NCBI GenBank assembly: GCA_947623615.1
Contig: CANQHH010000013.1
Coordinates: 1-15,627, forward strand
Length of the DNA: 15,627 nucleotides
Origin: an uncultured Clostridia bacterium
Lineage (GTDB): Bacteria > Bacillota > Clostridia > TANB77 > CAG-508
Direction: 5' to 3'
The first letter of the stretch is position 1. Every line of letters starts with the position of its first letter. Of this stretch, positions 1 through 7,533 are shown piece by piece. The translations under genes and the position numbers were made by a program. The notes under the pieces were generated by a model. The model had not been told where the DNA came from. It made no database searches and saw only the letters and a list, made by a program, of their open reading frames with translations.

Positions 1-1070
1 CTACCCACTTCACACATTCCACTAGCAGAAATAATTATAGCTGATTCATCTTTTTCATTTAACTCTTTTGATTCATCTGCTGTTCTAGTAAATTCCAAAC
101 CAGAAAAATCAAGAGGATTATCTCCACTTTGTATTACAGCTTGCGTTTCTTCATTAAACAAATTCATATTTTCTCTGAAAACCTCTGTTGCTGATATTGC
201 AAGTGGACTATCAACATATACTGGTACAGTCATAAGTTTTTGGTATTTATTATAAAAATCTTGGTCATGCTTTTCTTCTTTTATTTTATTTAGTTCATAT
301 AATATTTCTTGTGTTCTTCCAACTGCAAATGATGGTATAACAACAGTTCCACCTTTTTCCAATGTTTCATATACTATATCCAAAAAAAGATTTGCTTTGT
401 CATCATTTCTTAAGTGCAATCTATTTCCATAAGTTGATTCCATAACTAAATAATCTGCATCCTCAATCATAGTAGGTGATGATAATAATGGAATATCATT
501 ATTACCAATATCACCTGTAAATACTATTTTCTTTTGCACATCATCTTCTTTTATCCAAACTTCTATAATCGCTGACCCTAGCATGTGTCCAGCATCATTA
601 AATCTTACATGAATATTTTCATCTATTTCAATTAATTGATCATATTGAACTGGTGAAAATATTTCTAATGATTTAGCAGCATCTTCCGCTGTATAAATTG
701 GAGATAATTCGTCTTCTCCTTTCCTCATTCTCTTTTTATTTTTCCATTCAATTTCCATTTCTTGAATGTGCCCACTATCTGGTAACATTATTGAACATAA
801 ATCAAATGTTGCCTTAGTTGTAATTATTGGGTTTCTATATCCCTCATTATACAACTTTGGTATCCTACCTGAATGATCTATATGTGCATGTGTTAAAAGC
901 ATAAAGTCTATCTCATCTACATCAAACATGAATGGAGCTGAATTTTCTAATTCCTCTGCTGCAGCTCCTTGATATAATCCACAATCTACAATAAATTTCT
1001 TTCCTGCTCCTTCAACAAGAAAATTAGAACCTGTTACGGTCTTTGTTGCTCCTAAAAAAGTAACTTTCAT
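1..1070 (-). CDS. beta-CASP metallo-beta-lactamase RNase-like hydrolase, 3' end off window
   Basis: Partial gene: the first 356 codons are visible and the C-terminus lies beyond base 1. The protein opens with a short beta strand (MKVTFLGATKTVTGS) typical of the RNA-specificity MBL group. It carries the metal-binding HxHxDH motif as HAHIDH at residues 61-66, followed by a GHMLGSA segment and an FTGDIG segment that supply further metal ligands. The beta-CASP signature SFAVGRTQE comes next, and SGMCEVG sits at the window edge. Family members are Zn-dependent endo/exoribonucleases or related hydrolases of about 530 residues, acting in the cytoplasm on RNA. It follows the 500-residue gene after a 21-base gap, and the AGGAG of its leader overlaps that gene's TAG stop, so the two are probably co-transcribed with ftsK. 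The substrate cannot be told from the sequence. Confidence is high for the family, low for the substrate. Confidence 0.9.
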   Translation of the reverse strand, partial: MKVTFLGATKTVTGSNFLVEGAGKKFIVDCGLYQGAAAEELENSAPFMFDVDEIDFMLLTHAHIDHSGRIPKLYNEGYRNPIITTKATFDLCSIMLPDSGHIQEMEIEWKNKKRMRKGEDELSPIYTAEDAAKSLEIFSPVQYDQLIEIDENIHVRFNDAGHMLGSAIIEVWIKEDDVQKKIVFTGDIGNNDIPLLSSPTMIEDADYLVMESTYGNRLHLRNDDKANLFLDIVYETLEKGGTVVIPSFAVGRTQEILYELNKIKEEKHDQDFYNKYQKLMTVPVYVDSPLAISATEVFRENMNLFNEETQAVIQSGDNPLDFSGLEFTRTADESKELNEKDESAIIISASGMCEVG

Positions 1071-1091
1071 AAACTTAATCTTCCCTTTCTC

Positions 1092-2594
1092 CTAAATAAA
1101 TAACTTTATTTTCTTTTTTATTTTTACTGCTTTCAATTCAAATTTTGTCACAAATTCCAAAGCATTTCCGTCATAATATTCAACAGTTAATATTTCTTTT
1201 TGATACTTACATAAAATATTTATATTTTCAAAGCTTATTATTTTAGTATTTAATAACTCATTTATAATCATATATGTAAGTTCTTGGTCCTCAGAAAAAA
1301 CTTCCCATACTTTATATTTTTGAGCCTTATTTATAAGAACCTTTATCGTTTGTTTAAAATATTTTTGTAACACTTCTATATCTTTTAAGTATAAAATTTC
1401 ATCAAAAGGAATATATTTATAATACCTTATTTTATATATCCAATCTACTATATCATTTTTATCTTCTAATTTTGAAATTTTCTTTTCTGCACATCTTAAA
1501 AACTCTATACATAAATCTATTACTTGTTTGTTTACGTCATCTTTATTTGCTGTTACAGATTGCAAAAATACATACTCTTTTTCTATATTTTCCTTTTCTT
1601 TAACAAATCTTTTAGGGTCAAGTATTCTATTGCATTGCTGTATTTCATCTAATAATTCCTTTCTTTCATCTTCTAGCTTATCTGCTAAATGACTAATACT
1701 AAATATTTTTTCTTTATTAGGAAGTTTTTCATTCCTATCTCTATATTCTTTTTTTAATAAATCAGTATTATTTATAATTTTGTCAATATTTTCAATTTGC
1801 ATTGTACATTTTTTCTTTTTATCTGTAGTCACCTGTACAAATTGCCTCTTATTTTTCAATGAATCTAATTTTTCTTTTGTTTCCTTTTTAAGTTCTATAA
1901 CCTCACTTAATTTTTCCTCATTTTCATCTAAATATGTCGCCATAGCAAGTCTGTGTACCAAATCTACAAACTTTTCACACTCTTTACTCTTTTTATTTAA
2001 TATTAAATTTTCTTTTACTTCATGGTCTCCAAGATTTACATACACTAATTTTTTTCCATTTAATAATAGTAAACTTTGATATATGATGTTATACCTTAGA
2101 TTCTCAATTTCTTTAACCACACTATCCCAAGACCAACCATTGAAATCTCTTATTATCTCTACTTGATTCACATTACTTCCAATTTTCATCATTTCTGTAA
2201 TTGACTCTTTGGCATATCTATATTTCGACAATGTTTTTACATCATTATCACATAAATACAATATTGACGATAATAGAGATTTTTCATTTGGATAACATAC
2301 TATTTCGCCCTTTTGTACATCTACACTAACCTCTTCTTCAGAATTTAATTTTATAAATTCTATAGAATGACATCTATCTCTAATTATATTTAATAATGCA
2401 TTAAGTAAATCTTTTTTTGAAATAACTTCTACTTTTACTTTTTTATAGTCATTATAAGATGTTTCAATTTTATATAACATACTTAATAATAAATTCTTAG
2501 CCTCTTCTGAAAATAATTTATTTTCAAGTATCTTTTCCAATTCATTATTATAATCTTTTATATTTAATTTAGACAAAATTCTTTTGGTTCCCAT
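1092..2594 (-). CDS. conserved-looking hypothetical coiled-coil protein, 500 aa
   Basis: I do not recognise this family. The 500-residue product is cytoplasmic in character: no signal peptide and no membrane segment. It is rich in Lys, Glu, Asn and Ile. An N-terminal mixed helical region (about 1-215) includes a Trp-containing patch, FNGWSWDSVVKEIENLRY. A long charged heptad-like stretch of about residues 225-345 is probably a coiled coil. A helical C-terminal part (about 350-500) ends in KIKKKIKLFI. The start is supported by AGAGGAG eight to ten bases upstream. The gene lies 16 bases after ftsK and 21 bases before the beta-CASP nuclease, so it is the middle gene of a three-gene unit. Context suggests a link to chromosome segregation or RNA turnover, but that is only association. 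Confidence 0.85.
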   Translation of the reverse strand: MGTKRILSKLNIKDYNNELEKILENKLFSEEAKNLLLSMLYKIETSYNDYKKVKVEVISKKDLLNALLNIIRDRCHSIEFIKLNSEEEVSVDVQKGEIVCYPNEKSLLSSILYLCDNDVKTLSKYRYAKESITEMMKIGSNVNQVEIIRDFNGWSWDSVVKEIENLRYNIIYQSLLLLNGKKLVYVNLGDHEVKENLILNKKSKECEKFVDLVHRLAMATYLDENEEKLSEVIELKKETKEKLDSLKNKRQFVQVTTDKKKKCTMQIENIDKIINNTDLLKKEYRDRNEKLPNKEKIFSISHLADKLEDERKELLDEIQQCNRILDPKRFVKEKENIEKEYVFLQSVTANKDDVNKQVIDLCIEFLRCAEKKISKLEDKNDIVDWIYKIRYYKYIPFDEILYLKDIEVLQKYFKQTIKVLINKAQKYKVWEVFSEDQELTYMIINELLNTKIISFENINILCKYQKEILTVEYYDGNALEFVTKFELKAVKIKKKIKLFI

Positions 2595-2610
2595 TTATTC
2601 TCCTCTTTGG

Positions 2611-5043
2611 TTACATTTCTTCACCATTACTTTCTTCAACATTACTCATCTTTAGTTCTTCCCAACGTTCTTTTGACATTAGAACTTCTCTTGGCTTACT
2701 TCCTTGAAATCCTGATATAATGCCCCTTTCTTCCATTTGGTCTATTATTCTTCCTGCACGAGCATATCCAACTTTAAATCTCCTTTGAATAAATGATGTG
2801 GATGCTTGTCCTGTTTCTACAACTACTTCTATCGCTTCCATTAAAAATGGATCTGTATCGTCTTCCTCAGATTGTTCTACTATTTCTTTATCTGTACTTC
2901 CAGAACTTTCAATTTGTTTAATTATATCATCATTATATGTAACATTACTATTATCTTTCACAAAATCTACAATTTTTTCTACTTCTTTGTCATCTATAAA
3001 TGCTCCTTGTATTCTTGTAGGTTTTGCTGCACCTGATGGATAAAATAACATATCACCTTTTCCTAATAATTTTTCTGCTCCAGCCATATCAAGTATTGTT
3101 CTTGAATCAATTTGTGATGATACAGCAAATGAAATTCTTGATGGAATATTTGCTTTAATTATACCTGTTATTACATCTACTGATGGACGCTGTGTCGCAA
3201 TAACTAAATGCATTCCTGCAGCTCTAGCCATTTGCGCTAATCGACATATTGCATCTTCTACATCTTTTGGAGATACCATCATTAAATCTGATAACTCATC
3301 TATAATAATTACGATTTGTGGCAATTTTTCAGAATTTCCTTCATTATCTAATGCTGCATTATATCCTTTTATGTCTCTAACATTTTTACTTGCAAATAAA
3401 CTGTATCTATTTACCATTTCTTGTACAGCCCACGCAAGCGCACCTGCTGCCTTTTTTGGATCTGTAACTACTGGTATTAATAAATGTGGTATTCCATTAT
3501 ATACAGAAAGCTCAACAACCTTAGGATCTACCATAACCAATTTTACTTCACTTGGTTTTGCTTTATATATTATACTTGCTATAAGAGTATTTATACATAC
3601 ACTCTTTCCAGATCCTGTACTACCAGCTATTAAAACATGTGGCATTTTAGCTATATCTGTTACAATTTCTTTTCCTGCTACATCTTTTCCCAATGCAAAT
3701 GCTAATTTTGATTTATGATTTTTAAATTCATCACAATCAATAATATCTCTTAAATGTACTGTTTCATTTTCTTTATTTGGAACTTCTATTCCAACAGCCT
3801 GCTTACCTGGTATAGGCGCCTCTATTCTTATTGTTTCAGCTGCTAAATTTAAAGCTATATCATCTGCTAAATTCGCTATTTTATTAACTCTTACACCCTC
3901 TGCAGGTTTTAACTCATATCTTGTAATTGCAGGTCCTACAGATACATTTTCCACTTTAGCAGATACTCCAAAACTGTATAATGTTTTTTGTAATCTTGCT
4001 GCGGTATCGGTTACCGCTTTTTTTCCGCCTTTGTTTGCTTTCTTCTCACCTTCACTTAATAATTGAATTGGGGGAAATTCGTAATGTTCATCTTCAACTG
4101 TTAATGTATGCTCCAATTGTAATACTTCTTTCACCTTTTCCTCTTTAGTTTCTTGTTCTGTTTTAAATAAATTAGCTTCAATAAAATCTGGCTGTTCTTC
4201 CTGTTCTTTCTTTTTGTTACTTATATTTGGTATTAAATCATCTTTATCATGATTGTATTTTTTCAATTTTCTTCCTTTTTTTTCTTCTTCTAATGGCTCA
4301 CCATTTAAATTTATAGTTATTTGATCTGCTAATTCCTCTGCCTGTCTTCTTGCTTCTTCTTTTTCTCTCAATTTACGCTGTTTCTTTGTTTCTTTAGGTG
4401 GTTTAATTTCTTCTTCATCTTCTTCGAATTCTTCAACTCTTCTCTTATTTCTTTCACTTCTCTCACTTCTCCTGTCACTCTTTCTCTCTTCTCTTCTTTC
4501 TCGCGCTGACTCTACCCATTCATTTATCATTTCTGCTGGTTGTATTCCAAATAGAAAAACAAGTAACATTATTGAGAATCCAATACATAGTATCACTGTT
4601 CCTAGTTCTCCTAAAAGCTTTACTAACATACCAGCTACAATTGCTCCAATTGCTCCTCCACCTATATTTTTTTCACCTAAGTAGTATCCGTCTTTCACAA
4701 TTTGCGAAAAATCATTTTTAATATTTATATTGCCATTTGATACTTGAACCACACTAAGCACTGTCGCTATACATAATAAAAATATACCATATTGCAACAA
4801 TTTTGAAGATAAATAATCCCTATCTTCATACGTCATATAAATAGCTATCAAAAACATTCCAATTGGCACAATATATTTTATACCTCCCATAATTCCACCA
4901 AGAATTGGACTTAAATGCTCTCCTATATAACCAGATTTTGTATATATCAATATTGCAAGTAATACACTTACTAATATCATAAATACAACTGCAATATTTA
5001 TGTCTATTTTGTTTTTCTTTGATTTCTTACTTTTTCTAGCCAA
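2611..5043 (-). CDS. ftsK: DNA translocase FtsK/SpoIIIE
   Basis: Membrane-anchored, septum-located ATPase that pumps chromosomal DNA during division (FtsK) or into the forespore (SpoIIIE). The two cannot be separated here. From the chosen start the product is 810 residues: a basic N-terminus, about four membrane segments within residues 15-170, and a highly charged linker of about 180-340 (RERREERKSDRRSERSE-like and EEDEEE patches). The motor follows, with Walker A GSTGSGKS near 474-481, Walker B IVIIIDE near 577-583 and the ATQRPSVDVITG segment. The C-terminal winged-helix gamma domain is near 731-790 (FIQRRFKVGYARAGRIIDQM). An ATG at 5082 would add 13 residues but has no ribosome-binding site and lies inside a terminator hairpin. 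The TTG at 5043 sits 9 bases after a perfect AAGGAGG (5059-5053) and gives a normal MARKSKK start, so TTG is preferred. Confidence 0.95.
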   Translation of the reverse strand: MARKSKKSKKNKIDINIAVVFMILVSVLLAILIYTKSGYIGEHLSPILGGIMGGIKYIVPIGMFLIAIYMTYEDRDYLSSKLLQYGIFLLCIATVLSVVQVSNGNINIKNDFSQIVKDGYYLGEKNIGGGAIGAIVAGMLVKLLGELGTVILCIGFSIMLLVFLFGIQPAEMINEWVESARERREERKSDRRSERSERNKRRVEEFEEDEEEIKPPKETKKQRKLREKEEARRQAEELADQITINLNGEPLEEEKKGRKLKKYNHDKDDLIPNISNKKKEQEEQPDFIEANLFKTEQETKEEKVKEVLQLEHTLTVEDEHYEFPPIQLLSEGEKKANKGGKKAVTDTAARLQKTLYSFGVSAKVENVSVGPAITRYELKPAEGVRVNKIANLADDIALNLAAETIRIEAPIPGKQAVGIEVPNKENETVHLRDIIDCDEFKNHKSKLAFALGKDVAGKEIVTDIAKMPHVLIAGSTGSGKSVCINTLIASIIYKAKPSEVKLVMVDPKVVELSVYNGIPHLLIPVVTDPKKAAGALAWAVQEMVNRYSLFASKNVRDIKGYNAALDNEGNSEKLPQIVIIIDELSDLMMVSPKDVEDAICRLAQMARAAGMHLVIATQRPSVDVITGIIKANIPSRISFAVSSQIDSRTILDMAGAEKLLGKGDMLFYPSGAAKPTRIQGAFIDDKEVEKIVDFVKDNSNVTYNDDIIKQIESSGSTDKEIVEQSEEDDTDPFLMEAIEVVVETGQASTSFIQRRFKVGYARAGRIIDQMEERGIISGFQGSKPREVLMSKERWEELKMSNVEESNGEEM

Positions 5044-5059
5044 AAACTTCTTCCTCCTT
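5041..5059 (-). promoter_or_regulatory. ribosome-binding site that fixes the ftsK TTG start
   Basis: On the minus strand AAGGAGG (5059-5053) is followed by nine bases and then TTG (5043-5041). The only upstream in-frame ATG (5082) has no such site. The AAGGAGG begins immediately after the U-run of the preceding terminator. Confidence 0.8.
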
Positions 5060-5115
5060 AAAAAACAGAAGCCGGAAATCAATTTCTAATTGATTATATA
5101 TTTTTCCGACTTCTG
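5060..5115 (-). terminator. rho-independent terminator after the SepIVA-like gene
   Basis: The arms 5066-5078 and 5103-5115 pair over 13 positions. The single non-Watson-Crick position (5072/5109) is a G-U wobble in minus-strand RNA but a C-A mismatch in plus-strand RNA, which supports minus-strand use. The hairpin is followed directly by six U (5065-5060). A small inner hairpin (atcaat/attgat) lies in the loop. It ends the rsmD operon about 30 bases after the stop of the 145-residue gene. Confidence 0.85.
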
Positions 5116-5122
5116 ATTTCCA
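5093..5122 (-). promoter_or_regulatory. candidate ftsK promoter nested in the terminator
   Basis: The minus strand has a perfect TATAAT at 5098-5093, inside the loop of the terminator. A weak -35-like TGGAAA (5122-5117, four of six matches to TTGACA) lies 18 bases upstream. Transcription would start near 5086, past the ascending terminator arm, so the ftsK mRNA could not form the hairpin. The -35 is poor and the call rests mainly on the -10. Confidence 0.4.
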
Positions 5123-5145
5123 TATTTTTTGATAAATTTCGTTCT

Positions 5146-5583
5146 CTATTTTAATTCTTTTCTATTATTTCTTATAACTTTTAACGCATCTTCAAGAGCA
5201 ACCTCAATTCCTGCTAAAACTCCATCTGCATATTCTTCTGTTCCACTTTTTATTTCTCTTGACATTTCATTTGCTGTTTCTATAATTTCTACCTTTTTCT
5301 CATATGCTTTTTTAGTAATTTCATGTTCATCTATCATTGATATAATCCTATTTTCAGCTTCTTTTATAATATCATCAGCTTCGCCTTTAGCCTCAACCAA
5401 AATTCTTTGTCTTTCTTCTTTAACCCATTTAGCTTGCTTTATTTCATCTGGTAATTTTAATCTAATTTCTTTTATAATATCTAAAAATTCATCTTTATCA
5501 ATTATGCATTTATTAGAAAATGGTATGTCTCTGCTTTTTTCAATTATATCCTCTAGCGTTTCTAATAAAGTAAAAATTTCCAT
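5146..5583 (-). CDS. DivIVA/SepIVA-like coiled-coil protein (often annotated as 'ATPase')
   Basis: This 145-residue soluble protein has no membrane segment. Its centre (about residues 45-85) reads IKQAKWVKEERQRILVEAKG then EADDIIKEAENRI. This is the pattern of the SepIVA/DivIVA-like group and of b-subunit-like stalk coiled coils, in which Ala/Glu-rich helices dimerise. Automated annotation of relatives as ATPase or V-type subunit H reflects the coiled coil, since no Walker motif is present. It starts 7 bases after the rsmD stop with AAGGAG upstream, so it is co-transcribed with rsmD, and the operon ends at the terminator at 5060-5115. Its position between divIVA/sepF and ftsK supports an envelope or division role, which is inference. 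Family assignment is moderate. Confidence 0.85.
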   Translation of the reverse strand: MEIFTLLETLEDIIEKSRDIPFSNKCIIDKDEFLDIIKEIRLKLPDEIKQAKWVKEERQRILVEAKGEADDIIKEAENRIISMIDEHEITKKAYEKKVEIIETANEMSREIKSGTEEYADGVLAGIEVALEDALKVIRNNRKELK

Positions 5584-5590
5584 AATCTTA

Positions 5591-6151
5591 TTACTCCTTT
5601 CGATTTAAGAATATCAAACTTACTCTACCATATTTTCTTAAATCATAAGCTTCTACATTAATTTCTTTAAGCTGACTTAATTCTCTTTCTTCGTTATCTG
5701 TTTCAATAATCATTATTCCTTCTTTACTTAGTAAATCTAGTGATAAAATCATTTTTACAGAATCTACCGCTATATTTTCCTTGTAAGGAGGATCTATATA
5801 TATATAATCAAAAGATATATTTTCCTTTTTTAATGTTTCTAAGCATTTTTTATAATCCTTTTCTATTATAACCGATTCATTTAAAAATTTTGTTTTTTCT
5901 AAATTTTGATATATCATTTTAGAAGCAGTATGTGACTTTTCACAAAAAAACGCCTTAGTAGCTCCTCGACTTATGAATTCAATTCCAATCGCTCCACTAC
6001 CAGCAAATAAGTCTAATACAACACTTCCATTTATTCCATTATTAATTATATTAAACAAGGATTCCTTAACTCTATCTAATGTAGGTCTTGTTGAAATCTC
6101 CTCTATTGAATTTAATTTTGTTCCTCTCGCTTTTCCACTTATTACTCTCAC
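5591..6151 (-). CDS. rsmD: 16S rRNA (guanine(966)-N(2))-methyltransferase RsmD
   Basis: Methylates N2 of G966 in helix 31 of 16S rRNA, using S-adenosylmethionine, on the assembling 30S subunit. The 186-residue length is normal. The N-terminal MRVISGKARGTKL and the RPTLDRVKESLFNI segment are family hallmarks. Motif I is VVLDLFAGSGAIGIEFISRG (about 44-63), and the catalytic DPPY occurs in YIYIDPPY near residue 122. The start codon is GTG at 6151-6149, preceded by AGAGAGG, and no ATG alternative fits the conserved N-terminus. The gene has its own promoter (6203-6176) with a phased TTGTAA array upstream, and it leads the two-gene operon with the SepIVA-like gene. Confidence 0.95.
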   Translation of the reverse strand: MRVISGKARGTKLNSIEEISTRPTLDRVKESLFNIINNGINGSVVLDLFAGSGAIGIEFISRGATKAFFCEKSHTASKMIYQNLEKTKFLNESVIIEKDYKKCLETLKKENISFDYIYIDPPYKENIAVDSVKMILSLDLLSKEGIMIIETDNEERELSQLKEINVEAYDLRKYGRVSLIFLNRKE

Positions 6152-6175
6152 TGCGACCTCTCTTATGATACATAT

Positions 6176-6203
6176 ATTTTATAATTTATTTAGAATATGT
6201 CAA
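6176..6203 (-). promoter_or_regulatory. rsmD promoter, sigma-A type
   Basis: On the minus strand there is a perfect TTGACA (6203-6198), 16 bases, then TAAAAT (6181-6176, five of six matches to TATAAT). The predicted start near 6169 leaves a short leader of about 18 bases that contains the AGAGAGG ribosome-binding site of rsmD. The -35 lies 14 bases from the proximal TTACAA box. Confidence 0.7.
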
Positions 6204-6217
6204 TAATATTAACAAAA

Positions 6218-6264
6218 TTGTAATATAGTTTTAATATAATTGTAATACTGTTATACATTTGTAA
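6218..6264 (-). promoter_or_regulatory. 11-bp-phased TTGTAA box array upstream of rsmD
   Basis: On the plus strand TTGTAA occurs at 6218 and 6240, a degenerate TTTTAA at 6229 and TTATAC at 6251, giving an exact 11-base period. A further TTGTAA at 6259 is off phase. Read as TGTAAT-N5-TTTAAT-N5-TGTAAT it resembles tandem half-sites for OmpR-family regulators of the WalR type (TGTWAH-N5-TGTWAH). The proximal box is 14 bases upstream of the rsmD -35, the same distance as at sepF. The regulator's identity is inference. Confidence 0.5.
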
Positions 6265-6333
6265 TAAACACTTTTATTATATAATACATTTTATATAATG
6301 TAAATATTACTCATATTATTTTACATATATTTC

Positions 6334-6379
6334 AAAAAAGATATATACACTTAAATTTTTAAGTAAGTGCATATATCTT
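6334..6379 (-). terminator. rho-independent terminator after divIVA
   Basis: The arms 6338-6353 and 6364-6379 pair over 16 positions. One pair is a G-U wobble in minus-strand RNA where the plus-strand RNA would have A-C. The hairpin overlaps a run of A at 6334-6339, read as U on the minus strand. It lies about 12 bases past the divIVA stop and closes the sepF-divIVA unit. Confidence 0.85.
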
Positions 6380-6391
6380 CTTTTATTAAAA

Positions 6392-6841
6392 TTAATCTTT
6401 ATTTACATCTTTTAATAATTCTAATTGCGAAATCAATAATGATTCCATTTTTGCTTTATACACATCAAACTGTTTTCTTACATCTTCCAACTCTTTATTC
6501 TTTACAGCAATTTGTCTTTCTAACTCATCAGATGCTTTTTGGGCTGTTCCTTGTGCCTCTTTTACTATTTGATCAGCTTGTTGCTGTGCCACTCTTTTTA
6601 TTTCATCTGCTGTAGTTTGTGCCATTATTAAAGTATTATTAAGTGTAGATTCAAGATTTTTATATTTTTCTATACTTTCTTGTAATTCCTCTATTTTCTT
6701 ATCATTTTCACTAGCTTGCTTGTATAATTTTTCATAGTCTAATGTAAGTTCGTCTAAAAATTCATCAACTTCTTCAACACTATATCCATTCATCATTTGT
6801 TTCGCAAATTTTTTATTTTCTATATCCAAAGGTGTATACAT
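6392..6841 (-). CDS. divIVA: cell-division initiation / polar scaffold protein DivIVA
   Basis: A membrane-curvature-sensing coiled-coil scaffold acting at the septum and poles. The product is 149 residues. The N-terminal lipid-binding domain is clear: MYTPLDIENKKFAKQMMNGY followed by SVEEVDEFLDEL (about residues 1-33). A continuous coiled coil follows (about 35-145) with Gln/Ala-rich heptads such as VAQQQADQIVKEAQGTAQKA. It is slightly shorter than many Firmicutes DivIVA proteins because the C-terminal tail is brief. It starts 45 bases after the sepF stop behind AGGAGGAG and is the last gene of that unit, which the terminator at 6334-6379 closes. Pairing with sepF is the usual Gram-positive arrangement. 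Confidence 0.95.
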   Translation of the reverse strand: MYTPLDIENKKFAKQMMNGYSVEEVDEFLDELTLDYEKLYKQASENDKKIEELQESIEKYKNLESTLNNTLIMAQTTADEIKRVAQQQADQIVKEAQGTAQKASDELERQIAVKNKELEDVRKQFDVYKAKMESLLISQLELLKDVNKD

Positions 6842-6886
6842 ATTTTCTCCTCCTCAAATCATACACGAACTTCAAATTAGTATTAA

Positions 6887-7381
6887 TTAATTACTTACTC
6901 CACCGTTTTTTAACCAAGAAACTGATAATTTGTTTTTTATTTCTTCTCTCGCCATTTCATTTGTTATATCGTAATTATATGGTGCAACTAAAAATATTGC
7001 ATTAGAAACTTTTTGTAAATTTCCGTCTAAAGCATGCACTGCTCCACTAACAACATCAACTATTCTTCTTGCAACATCTTTATTTACATACTCCAAATTT
7101 ACTATAATTGATTTCTTTTCTTTTAATAAACTGCATATATTCTCAGCCTGTTCAAATGTTGTTGGTTGACAAATAACCATCTTAACTTGTCCAGGTTGTG
7201 GCATATTTACAACTTTATTATTCTTTCTTCCCCAAATTTTTCTATCTTCAGTTTCATCATCATCATCTGGAATATCTTCATCTCTTATATAATCAAATCC
7301 TTCATTTTCATCATCATCAAGTTCTCTTTCCGGTTCTACACCTAGTAGCCCCCAAACTTTTTCCATTATAGCTCCTGCCAT
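6887..7381 (-). CDS. sepF: cell division protein SepF
   Basis: A cytoplasmic FtsZ-binding protein that anchors the Z-ring to the membrane and shapes the septum. The product is 164 residues. An N-terminal amphipathic helix (MAGAIMEKVWGLLGV) would bind membrane. Next comes an acidic linker of about 16-50 (ERELDDDENEGFDY, DDDDETED), then the SepF fold from about residue 65 (KMVICQPTTFEQAENICSLL) with the conserved RRIVDVVSGAVHALDGNLQK and IFLVAPYNYDI segments. The start is fixed by AGGAGG nine bases upstream. It has its own promoter (7460-7432) with a phased box array upstream, and divIVA follows 45 bases later. Confidence 0.95.
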   Translation of the reverse strand: MAGAIMEKVWGLLGVEPERELDDDENEGFDYIRDEDIPDDDDETEDRKIWGRKNNKVVNMPQPGQVKMVICQPTTFEQAENICSLLKEKKSIIVNLEYVNKDVARRIVDVVSGAVHALDGNLQKVSNAIFLVAPYNYDITNEMAREEIKNKLSVSWLKNGGVSN

Positions 7382-7431
7382 TCTAATAACCTCCTATAAA
7401 ACTCAAATTTGTCCTTAGTTATGCTTCCTAT

Positions 7432-7460
7432 AGTATCTATCATTTTTTTCATATTGTCAA
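7432..7460 (-). promoter_or_regulatory. sepF-divIVA promoter, sigma-A type
   Basis: On the minus strand a perfect TTGACA (7460-7455) is followed by 17 bases and GATACT (7437-7432, four of six). The leader to the sepF ATG is about 45 bases and includes AGGAGG. The weak -10 fits a promoter that needs an activator, and a box array sits 14 bases upstream of the -35. Confidence 0.65.
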
Positions 7461-7474
7461 TACTTTTTGTGTTT

Positions 7475-7513
7475 TTGTAACAATATTGTAACATAATCGT
7501 AATATATTTGCAA
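7475..7513 (-). promoter_or_regulatory. four-unit 11-bp-phased TTGTAA box array upstream of sepF
   Basis: On the plus strand, TTGTAA (7475), TTGTAA (7486), TCGTAA (7497) and TTGCAA (7508) recur at exactly 11 bases. The first two give TGTAAC-N5-TGTAAC, a full match to the WalR consensus TGTWAH-N5-TGTWAH. PhoP-type boxes have the same geometry. The array lies 14 bases upstream of the sepF -35, a typical activator position. The sequence pattern is direct; the protein that binds it is inferred. Confidence 0.6.
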
Positions 7514-7533
7514 TATTTTATTTTTTGATTTTT

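Noticed and set aside
5129..5608. Plus-strand open frame of 159 codons opposite the SepIVA-like gene
   Set aside because: It is antisense to a gene with a good start and coding character. Its Ser/Ile/Leu-rich product is the usual shadow of an AT-rich coiled-coil gene.
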